Below, piece by piece: positions 1 to 7,657 of a DNA stretch of 13,077 nucleotides. This DNA is from CAZIKF01 sp964539825 (lineage in GTDB: Bacteria > Muiribacteriota > UBA6191): NCBI GenBank assembly GCA_964539825.1, contig CAZIKF010000072.1:1-13077 (forward strand). The letters are read 5' to 3'. Made by a program: the position numbers and the translations under genes. Under the pieces are notes generated by a model, which was given only the letters and a program-made list of their open reading frames with translations, was not told the origin of the DNA and did not search any database. Every line of letters starts with the position of its first letter. Position 1 is the first letter of the stretch.

Positions 1-88
1 GAATCAACGTAGTATTCTTTCAGTAGTGAAAAAATCTTTCATTTCGGACCCCAATTCAAAATCCAATTTCTGGATATTGATTAAGTCT

Positions 89-1588
89 ATGAGAATCTGC
101 TTAATGATCTTATCTTTCCTGGCTGGGCTCTCTACCCATCCTCTTTTTTCTGATGACTTTGGAGGATTGGAGCGAACCAATAATGGAGTCATCCAACTAG
201 ATCCGATTGAGATAGGGGGAGGTGGCGAAGAGGTCATCCCGAAACCCCCCAAGCAACTGACCTACCGAGTAGAAGGAAAAGCAAAAGCGATTGCCTCAGG
301 TGGATTTCAGCCCTATCACGACGCGCCATCTTTCGTGAATTTTGCTTCCATTGCGTCCTCCACCGATGAGGGTCAAAAATTCAGCTCTGGAACCTGCTAT
401 GGAGTTAGCTATATCACTTCAATCTGGTACGCAGGGATGGTTCGACATCTCAAGGAAATGAAGCCCAAGAAAGGTGGGCCGGAAGTTGAATATATCGGGA
501 ACAGGGATCTCAAATTCGGGAAGGAATATGATTCCCAGGCCCAGATTTGTAACCCATCTGATACGGAGGTTGTGAATTGCTCTGGGGACGTCATTTCCTC
601 CCAGATGCCTGAGCAAAACATAGATGGATTGACCTATCTGGCCTCCATGGCGAAACTCTCTGATCCGAGGTTTTTTAACAAGTGCGGTAAGGGTCTGGCC
701 AAGTGCCGTCTCTTTGAAGTCTCCCGCAATGTGGATTTAAAAGATAGGGTACAGCAGACCATGATCCACCATCACAATCAGCAATATTCAGCGGAAGATG
801 TGGAATTGAAGGTTGCCAATCCCAATCGTTTGCATGCCCAGATAGAGGATATCAAGACAAGGGTGAGGAAACACGGATCTGTCTTCTTCTATTGGTATGT
901 GTACAACACCAAGGAAAAGTGGGGTGGCGATACCGGGGTTGGACCGGAAGATGTGGAGTGGAACCAGTTCGAGAGCGGTCATGCCATGCTTATCTACCGC
1001 GTCTCAAAGGTTAAAGCCAAGGTATCAGGAAAGACCAGGGAAGCTCTGAAACTTCATCTCTATGACCCCAATAAAACCTACCGCAGCAAAAGAAAACTAG
1101 TTACCGGAGAAGGATATGGCACATACCTTCTGTATTTCCCAGACTCGAAGACCATCACCTTTGGCAACTCAATGCAGAAATTGTATTCGGAGGATGGCGG
1201 TGCGAAAGCGGGTGACGCGGCAAATATAGCCAAGAACCTTCAGGGTGGTTTCCCCACCATAGATGGAAAGCAGACCATTATTGGTTTCTCAGACTTTTAT
1301 GAAGGACATATCACCCAATTCGGAGATGCCGCAGATATGCTCACTTTTGCCACGAGTCGTGTTTCCACTGGCAAAGATGAAGCACTCTTTCAGGCATTCG
1401 CCATGGCTAAGAACTGTGAAGCTGTAAAAAAGCAGGTTAAAGCAGTTAAAAATGCGGATAAGACAGATGGAGGTCACAGAACCCAGGAGCTTGAGACCTG
1501 GATCGCTAGTAACTACCAGGCCTTTCAGAACCATCTTCGAAGCAATGATGTCATAGAAGACAACGAAGACTGCAATCCCTTTGAGTAG
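89..1588 (+). CDS. Exported protein with papain-like Cys-His-Asp motifs (putative cysteine peptidase)
   Basis: I do not recognise a named family. From the ATG at 89 the protein is 499 aa and begins with a Sec-type signal peptide (MRICLMILSFLAGLS, cleavage near residue 21), so it should be exported. Three separated motifs resemble a papain-fold triad: C103 in SSGTCYGVSY (compare GSCWAFS of papains), H298 in FESGHAMLIY, and D326 in LHLYDPN, with an intervening region of about 200 residues. Cysteine pairs 154/164 and 199/206 could form disulfides in an oxidising compartment. The C-terminal 150 residues show no motif I know. Start choice: a GTG at 26 would add 21 residues before the hydrophobic segment. 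The frame is open to base 2, so an upstream start outside the window cannot be excluded, and no clear ribosome binding site precedes either start. The last two codons (GAG TAG) lie inside the palindromic repeat that follows, so the natural C-terminus may have been altered by that element. Peptidase activity is inferred from motif spacing only. Confidence 0.72.
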   Translation: MRICLMILSFLAGLSTHPLFSDDFGGLERTNNGVIQLDPIEIGGGGEEVIPKPPKQLTYRVEGKAKAIASGGFQPYHDAPSFVNFASIASSTDEGQKFSSGTCYGVSYITSIWYAGMVRHLKEMKPKKGGPEVEYIGNRDLKFGKEYDSQAQICNPSDTEVVNCSGDVISSQMPEQNIDGLTYLASMAKLSDPRFFNKCGKGLAKCRLFEVSRNVDLKDRVQQTMIHHHNQQYSAEDVELKVANPNRLHAQIEDIKTRVRKHGSVFFYWYVYNTKEKWGGDTGVGPEDVEWNQFESGHAMLIYRVSKVKAKVSGKTREALKLHLYDPNKTYRSKRKLVTGEGYGTYLLYFPDSKTITFGNSMQKLYSEDGGAKAGDAANIAKNLQGGFPTIDGKQTIIGFSDFYEGHITQFGDAADMLTFATSRVSTGKDEALFQAFAMAKNCEAVKKQVKAVKNADKTDGGHRTQELETWIASNYQAFQNHLRSNDVIEDNEDCNPFE

Positions 1589-1749
1589 ACGAGGACTGGT
1601 GCTTTGGTACTGGTTTGGGTTTCCATCAGCAGCACCTGAAGTGGGTTCCTTCGTCGAAGTTGGCGATGCCAGCTCCTCCTCACGAACCCCCTTCATGCAC
1701 TACTGCTGAAATCCCAAACCAGCACCAAAGCACCAGTTCTCGTCTACTC
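1583..1749. repeat. Long imperfect palindrome, copy 1 of a dispersed hairpin element
   Basis: A 167-bp inverted repeat. The outer arms 1583-1619 and 1713-1749 match at 35 of 37 positions (ends GAGTAGACGAG / CTCGTCTACTC). Inside is an 89-bp core (1620-1708) whose flanks also pair (CATCAGCAG... with ...CTACTGCTG). The apex carries two small stem-loops: CTTC-GTC-GAAG at 1649-1659 and TGGC-GAT-GCCA at 1661-1671. The reverse complement of the core aligns without gaps to 12897-12985, with about 72 of 89 bases identical. The left end overlaps the last two codons of the upstream gene, including its TAG stop. Transcribed from either strand it would fold into a hairpin of about 65 bp, so it could end transcription or protect the 3' end of the upstream mRNA. 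No target-site duplication is evident. Confidence 0.85.
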
Positions 1750-1798
1750 GTCCTTATTGTTGAAAGCTTCCTCTTACATTAGAATTTTTTGAATTATT

Positions 1799-1825
1799 GG
1801 AGTTGCTTCGCTCCTCCTTTTTTTT
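1799..1825 (+). terminator. Probable rho-independent terminator after the first gene
   Basis: GGAGT (1799-1803) can pair with GCTCC (1810-1814) across a 6-base loop, using one G-T wobble, and an uninterrupted run of eight T follows at 1818-1825. The stem is short, but the T-run and the position downstream of a plus-strand gene facing a minus-strand gene fit a terminator. The larger hairpin at 1583-1749 may share this job. Confidence 0.42.
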
Positions 1826-1858
1826 ATTGGTAGGTCAGGTGGGTTTTTGCTTGATTCT

Positions 1859-1950
1859 CGTCATCCCGGACTTGATCCGGGGTCCAGGGGTGTTAGCCAC
1901 AGGGGTCAACTCAAAAAATACTGGATTGCGGATCTGAGACCGCAATGACG
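1859..1950. repeat. Bipartite palindromic repeat, CGTCAT...ATGACG type
   Basis: CGTCAT (1859-1864) pairs with ATGACG (1945-1950), and TCCAG (1883-1887) pairs with CTGGA (1921-1925). Each half also folds on itself: CCCGGA/TCCGGG at 1865-1881 and TTGCGG/CCGCAA at 1926-1945. The result is a two-headed structure like paired REP units. Sequences beginning CGTCATTCCCG... and ending ...CGGGAATGACG are common dispersed extragenic repeats in many proteobacterial genomes, and this looks like a diverged member. Only one copy lies in the window, so its repeated nature rests on recognition rather than on internal comparison. Confidence 0.6.
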
Positions 1951-2036
1951 CGGGGGTAGGACAGTCTGCATGAGTCCAGTATTCAACCTTTCCAGTACCC
2001 AGCGGGTTCAGTTGGCTGGAATTTAGATGCGTACTC

Positions 2037-2054
2037 CCAGCTCTCGCCTACTCG
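2037..2054. repeat. Relic of the long-palindrome end
   Basis: These 18 bases match the right end of the first long palindrome (1733-1750) at 16 of 18 positions, ending in the same CTACTCG. They lie 27 bp beyond the stop of the efflux permease gene. No matching left arm or core was found nearby, so this is either the eroded remainder of a third copy or an end motif that exists independently. Confidence 0.45.
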
Positions 2055-2081
2055 ATCTTTTTTAAAAATTGGACTTTGACC

Positions 2082-5000
2082 CTATCCTGGGGTTGCTTGG
2101 AAATCTTCTTTCATGGCGTATAGGCAGGGTAGGAAGAATAGGATTAGGATTGTTGCTGAGGCGAGGCCGAAGGTCAGGCTGATTACCAGTGGTTGTAAGA
2201 TTTGGGCTTGCAGGCTTTTCTCAAAGAGTAGGGGGAGCATTCCTGCCAGGGTGGTTGCCGTAGTGATGAAGATAGGCCGGAATCTTTTACGTGATGCTTC
2301 CAGGGCGGCCTTGGAGGGACTCATCTCATCGCGGGTGTGTTTGGTGATAAATTGCACCAATAGGATCGAATTATTCACCAGTACACCCGAGAGCGCTACC
2401 AGTCCCATCAAGCTTGGCAGGGACATATCGAACCCTAGTAGAAGATGACCGAATACTACGCCGATTAGCGAAAAAGGAATGGTAATTAGAATCAGAAAGG
2501 GTTGTAGAAAACATCCAAACTGGTAGCTCAAGATCAACAGCAGACCGATGAGTCCTCCCAAAAAAGCATTTCGGATGGAGCTGGAGGTTTCGCCCGCGTT
2601 CTTTAACTGGCCCTCCAGGTTAAATTGTAGGCCTGGGTATTGCTTTAAAAGATCTTGAATCGGGGAGTTTTGCAGGTGGGCAGAGACAGCCACGGCGTTG
2701 GTTTGGGCAGGGTCCACTTCCGCTGTGACATTGAGCATCCGCTTTCCATCGGAGCGGGGAATGCGCGTATAGTCCCTACTCTTCTTAGTCTTGGCGATCT
2801 GGTCAAAAGGGATGGTACCTCGCTGTGGGTGAAACACAAGATACTGGTCGAGGAAATCGTGGCGGGATTGATCCTTTCGTGAGGAAGTCACCAGAACCTC
2901 AGTAGTGTCCCTTCCGGTGGGCACATCTCCAACTTTTAACCCGTGAATGGAGCCGAAGATCTGTCCTCCTAGCAGTGTGGCATCTATCCCAGATCCTCGA
3001 CTTCCTGGCTTGAGCCCCAGTTGAATTTCTGGTTCACCGAGCCTGATATCGTTCATGATGTTGGAAACTCCTTCAAAACGGCTCAGTTCAGTTTCCACGA
3101 CCTGGGAAACGGCCAGTAAAGCCTGTAGATCCTTATGGAAGAAACGCAGGTGAATCGGGCGGCCGGCTGGCCCCAACACGGGCTCTTGAAATGTGAGGGC
3201 TGCCACCCCGGGGATGATTCCAGCCGTTTCTCTCCACCGACTCAAAAGACTCGTCAGCTTTACTTTGCGAGTTTCTGGAGAAACTAAATCCGCGATTATG
3301 GTGGCTACATGAGGTCCTTTTTCCTGTACATCCTGGTTGAAGTTAAAACGAATATAGGTGCCCCTTAGCAAAGGGCTCCCATGCTGCTCCCTGTATTGAG
3401 AATCTATTTGATGGATTGCATTTTCGATCCTGGCAGCTGTCTTGGAGGTTTCCACTAGCGGAGTTCCGCCTGGCATAAGGAGTCTGCTTACCACAGTGGA
3501 GCCCTCCAGAGCAGGAAGAGCGCTAAAGCGAAGAAATCCACCTGTGACCATCGCCACACTGACACACAACATGAGGATCATGACTCCCACACTCGCATAG
3601 CGGTGTTTTATGGCATAACGTAAAAAGGGAGTAAACAGCCTATCGCGGAAGTTCTCGAAGTGCTTGAGAATGAATTGGCGCAACGGGTTTTCCTCAGCGG
3701 GTGCCCGCAGGGAGTGGGCAAGGTGGTGAGGAAGTATAAGAAAGGCTTCTAACAAGCTAGCTACAAGCACAAAAATTAGCACAAGGGGCATGGCCTTAAG
3801 GATTCGCCCAATATCTCCCTCCATCATCGTGAGTCCGCCGAACATGGCAATGGTCGTTAAGAAACTGGAAAAAACACTGGAGAGAACCTCCCTGGTTCCC
3901 TCGAGCGCAGCCACAAATGGCGGCTCACCAGCGTGATAATGACTAACAATATTTTCGCTGATTACCACTGCGTCATCCATTAGAATCCCAATTCCAAGTA
4001 GAAGACCAACCATGGTCATCATATTGAGGCTCTGAGAGGTTTGCTGCATTAGAAAAAAGCCTCCCGCAAAGGAAATGGGGAGTCCCATAACTACCCAAAA
4101 AGATAGGCGAAGATTAAAGAAGAGATAAAGAACGAGACATACCAGGAGCAGACCCTGAACCGCGTTAGATTGAAGCATCTGCAAGCGGTCTTGCACGATG
4201 TTGGCATTGTCCTTTGTTATATGAAAGCGTACGGAAGGGGGCACTCTTCTTTTCTCCCCCCTCACAAAGTCCTTCACCTGGGCACTGAGATCCAGTACAT
4301 CATCCCCGGGATTCATTTCCAATTTGAGCAGTGCGGCACGACTACCCTCAAAGAGGATCATTTCCTCTTCAAATTCAAATCCCGCTTGAACGCTGGCGAT
4401 ATCGCCTATTGTCAGTTCAAATCCATCGGGGCGGGAAACAACGACTAGGCGCTCCAATTCTTGAATAGTGGTGCCTTCTTCCTTGAGTAAAAGACGCATT
4501 TCCTGGCCGCTGGTATGAATTACTCCAATGGGAATATCGCGGTTGGAACGCTCGATGATAGCGGCTAAATCCGGAAGTGAAAATTGATAATGGTGAAGAA
4601 CTTCTTCGCTGACTCTAATTTGAAACTGCCGTTTGGAAAAGCCTTGAACACTCACACGCGAAAGTCCGGTCGAATCCAGAAGTCGAGCTTTTACGTCCTG
4701 GGCGTAATCGAGAAGAGCTGTAGGTGGAAGATTGGATGAAACAATGAGAGAAATAACCGGATCGAGTCGATTTCGATGCTTAATGAGTGGTTTTTGAGCC
4801 TCGGGAGGCAGGTTGTCGAGACTTTCGATTTCAGTTTTCACATCCTGCAGCAGACGAGAAAAATCTCCTCCCTCAGTGCTGAAAACAACCATTCTAGCCA
4901 GGTTTGGGGAAGCAAAACACTGCACCTCCTTTTTTCCCACCAGTCCCTCCACCGCAACTTCAAGTGGAAAACACAGAGATTGCTCAACCTTGCGAGCGGA

Positions 5001-5156
5001 AGCACCTGGATAGGTGACACTCACTTCGATTTCTCCAAGTTTGGCATTGGGAAATGTGGCTCGTCTGAGTTTGGAGGCGGCCTGAAAGCCTATGAGTAAA
5101 AGGAGCAGCATCGCCAGGTTGGCAGCAGTCTTATGAGCGATGAAAAAACGAATCAC
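2082..5156 (-). CDS. RND-family efflux transporter permease
   Basis: A 1024-aa inner-membrane pump subunit, normal length for the AcrB/HAE-type resistance-nodulation-division family, which exports substrates using proton influx. The layout is typical: TM1 at about 13-28, a large periplasmic loop, a TM cluster at about 332-480, TM7 at about 521-542, a second periplasmic loop, and a final TM cluster from about 863. The TM4 proton-relay aspartates are present as D394-D395 (GILMDDAVV). The AcrB TM10 lysine (AKNAILIVEF) is replaced by asparagine (VNNSILLVQF, N928), a substitution seen in many non-AcrB RND branches. Translation starts at GTG (5156), overlapping the adaptor stop by four bases (GTGA), with GGAG about ten bases upstream, so coupling is likely. 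No outer-membrane channel gene lies in the window. The substrate cannot be told from sequence. Confidence 0.93.
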   Translation of the reverse strand: MIRFFIAHKTAANLAMLLLLLIGFQAASKLRRATFPNAKLGEIEVSVTYPGASARKVEQSLCFPLEVAVEGLVGKKEVQCFASPNLARMVVFSTEGGDFSRLLQDVKTEIESLDNLPPEAQKPLIKHRNRLDPVISLIVSSNLPPTALLDYAQDVKARLLDSTGLSRVSVQGFSKRQFQIRVSEEVLHHYQFSLPDLAAIIERSNRDIPIGVIHTSGQEMRLLLKEEGTTIQELERLVVVSRPDGFELTIGDIASVQAGFEFEEEMILFEGSRAALLKLEMNPGDDVLDLSAQVKDFVRGEKRRVPPSVRFHITKDNANIVQDRLQMLQSNAVQGLLLVCLVLYLFFNLRLSFWVVMGLPISFAGGFFLMQQTSQSLNMMTMVGLLLGIGILMDDAVVISENIVSHYHAGEPPFVAALEGTREVLSSVFSSFLTTIAMFGGLTMMEGDIGRILKAMPLVLIFVLVASLLEAFLILPHHLAHSLRAPAEENPLRQFILKHFENFRDRLFTPFLRYAIKHRYASVGVMILMLCVSVAMVTGGFLRFSALPALEGSTVVSRLLMPGGTPLVETSKTAARIENAIHQIDSQYREQHGSPLLRGTYIRFNFNQDVQEKGPHVATIIADLVSPETRKVKLTSLLSRWRETAGIIPGVAALTFQEPVLGPAGRPIHLRFFHKDLQALLAVSQVVETELSRFEGVSNIMNDIRLGEPEIQLGLKPGSRGSGIDATLLGGQIFGSIHGLKVGDVPTGRDTTEVLVTSSRKDQSRHDFLDQYLVFHPQRGTIPFDQIAKTKKSRDYTRIPRSDGKRMLNVTAEVDPAQTNAVAVSAHLQNSPIQDLLKQYPGLQFNLEGQLKNAGETSSSIRNAFLGGLIGLLLILSYQFGCFLQPFLILITIPFSLIGVVFGHLLLGFDMSLPSLMGLVALSGVLVNNSILLVQFITKHTRDEMSPSKAALEASRKRFRPIFITTATTLAGMLPLLFEKSLQAQILQPLVISLTFGLASATILILFFLPCLYAMKEDFQATPG

Positions 5157-6508
5157 AAGGGCGGCTCCGTGGAGACGCAGTGGAGCGGCCGACCTGGAAA
5201 GGCAGGGCTGATATCTGTGAGTACCACGGACTCGCCATTCTCGACCCCACCTTCAAGTAGGGCCACGTCATCATGTTCGGTCAATACTTTCACCGGCCTC
5301 ACTTCAAGCTTTGATCCCGGATTGCACAGATAGATAAAGCCTTCATGCAGAGAGCGTCTTGAGATGGCGAGTACATTTTCATAGGCCAGCCCCTGAATGA
5401 GGACCTTTACGTGAGCTCCTACAATCAGAGGAGGTTTTTTTCCAATCTGCAGATTTTGCCAGGGCTCCTCTACAACAAAAACAAGTCCAAGGGTCCTGGT
5501 TGCAGTATCAATGTCCCCTTCAATGCGGTCTAGCTTTGCGTCCCACGCGAAGGAAAACTGAGAGGCTACGAATTGAACCCGGGTATCCCAGGAAATAGAG
5601 CCTACCAGATTCTGAAAATCCTCAGCCCCCCACCGGACGCTGTGTTCATCACCACCTAAGAGAAGCTTCATCTTACGTGGTGAAATCTGCGTATGGACTT
5701 CTACTCGAGTAATACCGTCGGCTTCCAGTATGGTCTGTCCCTGGGAAAGAAATTGTCCTTTGACGAGCTGGAATTCATGAATCCTTCCATGAAAGGGCAG
5801 CGAAACAACAGTTCTTTCAACCAGTCGATTTGCTGTTTGAATGGCGGCGTCCTGAGCCTCTAGCTGTGCCAATAATGTGACGCGACGTACCGGAATAATT
5901 TCCAACTGGTTTTTTTGATGATCCAGGCGTAGCTTTACCGTCAGATGTTCCTGGTGAGCGCGGTCTAGCAGGGTTTGTGTGGTGGAGTCTTTCTTCTGTA
6001 ACTCCTGTTGACGATGAAATTCCTTGAGGGAAAGTTCAAGGCTGATTTCTTCAGTGGAAATCGTATTATTCAGCTGATTTTCCGTGATGGAAAGCTCCTT
6101 GAGACGCTGCTCTATTTCCTCCCTGGTGGATTGGGCTTTTTGAAGCTGAAGTTCGTAATCAGTAGGGTCAATACGCAGAATTTTTTCGCCCGCTTTGATA
6201 ATTGCCCCACCTTTTAGAGCGGGATGGATCCATTGGACTTCTCCAGAAACCTGGGCAATCGCACGATAGTGCTGATAGGGCTTTACGGACCCGAAAAGGC
6301 GAACGGACGGACGCCAATTCTGTCTCTTTATCATTTGAACTTTTACCGGCAGGGGTGGTGACTTTATCGTGCCAGGCAAAATCTGACGTTTATTAACAAG
6401 AGAAAGTCGGATGATGAACAGCCCAAGGGCAAGAAGCAACAACAGTCCTAGAATTTCCTTAAGGGGATACTTGCTCTTTGATCCTTCTTCCTGGCTTGAT
6501 TCCTCCAT
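5153..6508 (-). CDS. RND efflux periplasmic adaptor (HlyD/MFP family)
   Basis: A 451-aa membrane-fusion protein that would bridge the RND permease and an outer-membrane channel. An N-terminal anchor helix lies at about 19-36 with no lipobox cysteine, so it is held by a TM segment rather than a lipid. The first lipoyl/beta half (about 83-116, around QVSGEVQWIHP) is followed by a long alpha-helical hairpin (about 117-232). The second lipoyl half (about 233-265), a beta-barrel and a membrane-proximal domain (about 370-445) complete the usual order. ATG at 6508 is preceded by GGAG at suitable spacing. It is the first gene of a two-gene unit with the permease, and both may be read through from the secreted repeat-protein gene 111 bp upstream on the same strand. 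Confidence 0.91.
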   Translation of the reverse strand: MEESSQEEGSKSKYPLKEILGLLLLLALGLFIIRLSLVNKRQILPGTIKSPPLPVKVQMIKRQNWRPSVRLFGSVKPYQHYRAIAQVSGEVQWIHPALKGGAIIKAGEKILRIDPTDYELQLQKAQSTREEIEQRLKELSITENQLNNTISTEEISLELSLKEFHRQQELQKKDSTTQTLLDRAHQEHLTVKLRLDHQKNQLEIIPVRRVTLLAQLEAQDAAIQTANRLVERTVVSLPFHGRIHEFQLVKGQFLSQGQTILEADGITRVEVHTQISPRKMKLLLGGDEHSVRWGAEDFQNLVGSISWDTRVQFVASQFSFAWDAKLDRIEGDIDTATRTLGLVFVVEEPWQNLQIGKKPPLIVGAHVKVLIQGLAYENVLAISRRSLHEGFIYLCNPGSKLEVRPVKVLTEHDDVALLEGGVENGESVVLTDISPAFPGRPLHCVSTEPPL

Positions 6509-6563
6509 GAATTCTCCATTGGGTCTTTAATTGTGTAAAGGGAATGTCATTACACCCTGTATG

Positions 6564-6600
6564 CATCTCTTTCAAGAAAAAATAGATTAGCGAAGAGATG
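6564..6600. other. Inverted repeat between the repeat-protein gene and the efflux pair
   Basis: CATCTCTT (6564-6571) and AAGAGATG (6593-6600) are perfect 8-bp inverted repeats around a 21-base AT-rich loop that contains a T-run on the minus strand. The site sits between the stop of the repeat-protein gene and the adaptor start. It could be an attenuator, an operator for the efflux pair, or a weak terminator. The sequence does not decide between these. Confidence 0.35.
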
Positions 6601-6619
6601 GAATTTGCCTGGCGCTCTA

Positions 6620-7501
6620 TTAGCGTCGTCCTCCGCGGCGCCCCCCTCTTCCTGGTCCAGGCCTGGGTCCTCGGTTTCCACGATGTCCGCCTCGACCTCT
6701 CCGAAATTCCTTTAACTGATCTGCTTGCTCAGGGTTCGTCTGTCTCCATGCCTTCATTTTTTCGTGGCGCTCTTCTCTTGAAAGCCCTTTCATGGACTCA
6801 AGCTGGGTTTTCACGTCCGGGTTGCTTTCGATGAATTCCCGACGCGCCTGAGAATTTCTTCCCCTGCCTTTGCCCTGTCCCCGGCCATTAGCGGCTTGAA
6901 AATCGGTCAATTTTTGCGCCAGGGCCGGATTTTCGAGGGTCCATTCTTGCATGGCGTTTCTTCTTTCTTCATTGGATAAACCCTTCCACTTCTCAAACTG
7001 CTCTTTGATCTGTGGATTAGCGTTAAAAAATTCAGCCCTGGCCTGACTGGCTTGATTTTGTCCGCTTCCTCTTCGATTCCCACGACTGTTGGCGGCCTGA
7101 AAGTCAGCCAATTTTTGTGCCAGGGCTGGGTTATCCAGGGCCCAATTCTCCATAGCAACTTTGCTATCTTCAGCCGATAGACTTTTCCATTGGTCAAACT
7201 GGGCTTTGATTTCGGGATTGGCATTGAGGAATTCAACCCTGGCCTGACTATTTCCTGCAGGTCTGCGTCGAGGTCTTGGATTTTGATCTCGAAAGTCTTG
7301 GAGGTTTTTGTGAAATTCTGGATTTGCCTGCTCGTAATCTCTGATAATCTCACGCTTTGCATCGCGGCTGTCTTGATTTTGCAATTCCGCTTGTAACTCA
7401 GGGTATTGTTCAAGAAAACTATCAAATTTATTCTTCTCTTGAGCTTGAACTGAGGTGCCTATAAGAACTGAGGCCAGGGCGAACAGGAATACTTTATTCA
7501 T
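6620..7501 (-). CDS. Secreted tandem-repeat protein with Arg/Gly-rich tail
   Basis: A 293-aa protein with a clear signal peptide (MNKVFLFALASVLIGTSVQA, cleaved after A20) and TAGGAGAAG just upstream of the ATG. After cleavage it consists of about four repeat units. The N-terminal unit (about 26-80) is degenerate. The others start at residues 85 (SQARVEF), 152 (SQARAEF) and 217 (SQARREF), giving periods of 67 and 65 residues. Each unit follows the pattern EF..(N/S)NP..K.Q(F/L)..(W/M)K.LS.E....M..W...NP..A..L..F(Q/R), joined by Arg/Gly/Asn-rich linkers. The last 25 residues are almost all R, G and P. The protein is highly charged and probably helical with flexible basic linkers. The LS.EER...M motif faintly recalls the LTxxQ motifs of Spy/CpxP-type periplasmic stress proteins, but I cannot assign it there. 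It lies 111 bp upstream of the efflux pair on the same strand, so a shared envelope-stress or export role is possible but unproven. Confidence 0.78.
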   Translation of the reverse strand: MNKVFLFALASVLIGTSVQAQEKNKFDSFLEQYPELQAELQNQDSRDAKREIIRDYEQANPEFHKNLQDFRDQNPRPRRRPAGNSQARVEFLNANPEIKAQFDQWKSLSAEDSKVAMENWALDNPALAQKLADFQAANSRGNRRGSGQNQASQARAEFFNANPQIKEQFEKWKGLSNEERRNAMQEWTLENPALAQKLTDFQAANGRGQGKGRGRNSQARREFIESNPDVKTQLESMKGLSREERHEKMKAWRQTNPEQADQLKEFRRGRGGHRGNRGPRPGPGRGGRRGGRR

Positions 7502-7648
7502 GACTTCTCCTATGTGATTGAGTAGATAAGCAAAAGGTCTTTCAAGCTTAGATTTATCTCAACCAGGATAAGTTACAGGTTTTTCTAAAGATAAGAATTT
7601 TTTGATTCGTCTCAAAAGGAGCCCAAAACTCAATGCGCCAGACCTACT

Positions 7649-7657
7649 ATGAGTGAG
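7649..7657. repeat. Direct repeat (putative target-site duplication, left)
   Basis: ATGAGTGAG, an exact 9-base match to 7859-7867. It directly abuts the left terminal inverted repeat of the MITE-like element. The match ends at both boundaries (flanking bases T and C here, G and A at the other copy). Confidence 0.6.

Larger units (their letters stand above)
1589..2081. other. Repeat-rich convergent intergenic region without a gene
   Basis: This region separates the 3' ends of the first gene and the efflux permease gene. It contains most of the long palindrome (to 1749), a probable terminator (1799-1825), a second palindromic repeat family (1859-1950) and an 18-bp relic of the long palindrome's end (2037-2054). 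I see no credible coding frame. The one long open frame crossing 1589-1696 is antisense to the first gene and the repeat. Confidence 0.7.

Noticed and set aside
1289..1696. Minus-strand frame of 135 codons overlapping the first gene and the palindrome
   Set aside because: It lies opposite a convincing gene and inside a repeat, with no ribosome binding site or protein-like composition that I can see.
1583..1749. Ordinary rho-independent terminator
   Set aside because: The stem is far too long, there is no T-run directly after it, and a homologous copy exists 11 kb away. Terminator activity is possible but does not explain the conserved core.
4170..5099. Several plus-strand frames of 60-110 codons inside 2082-5156
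   Set aside because: Antisense shadows of the RND permease gene.
6907..7425. Minus-strand frame of 172 codons
   Set aside because: It is the shifted frame of the repetitive secreted-protein gene. Its apparent repeats simply mirror the true repeats in frame with the signal peptide.
6620..7501. CRISPR-like array, because of regularly repeated DNA
   Set aside because: The period is about 200 bp, the copies are diverged, and the repeats are in frame within a protein with a signal peptide; it is a coding repeat.
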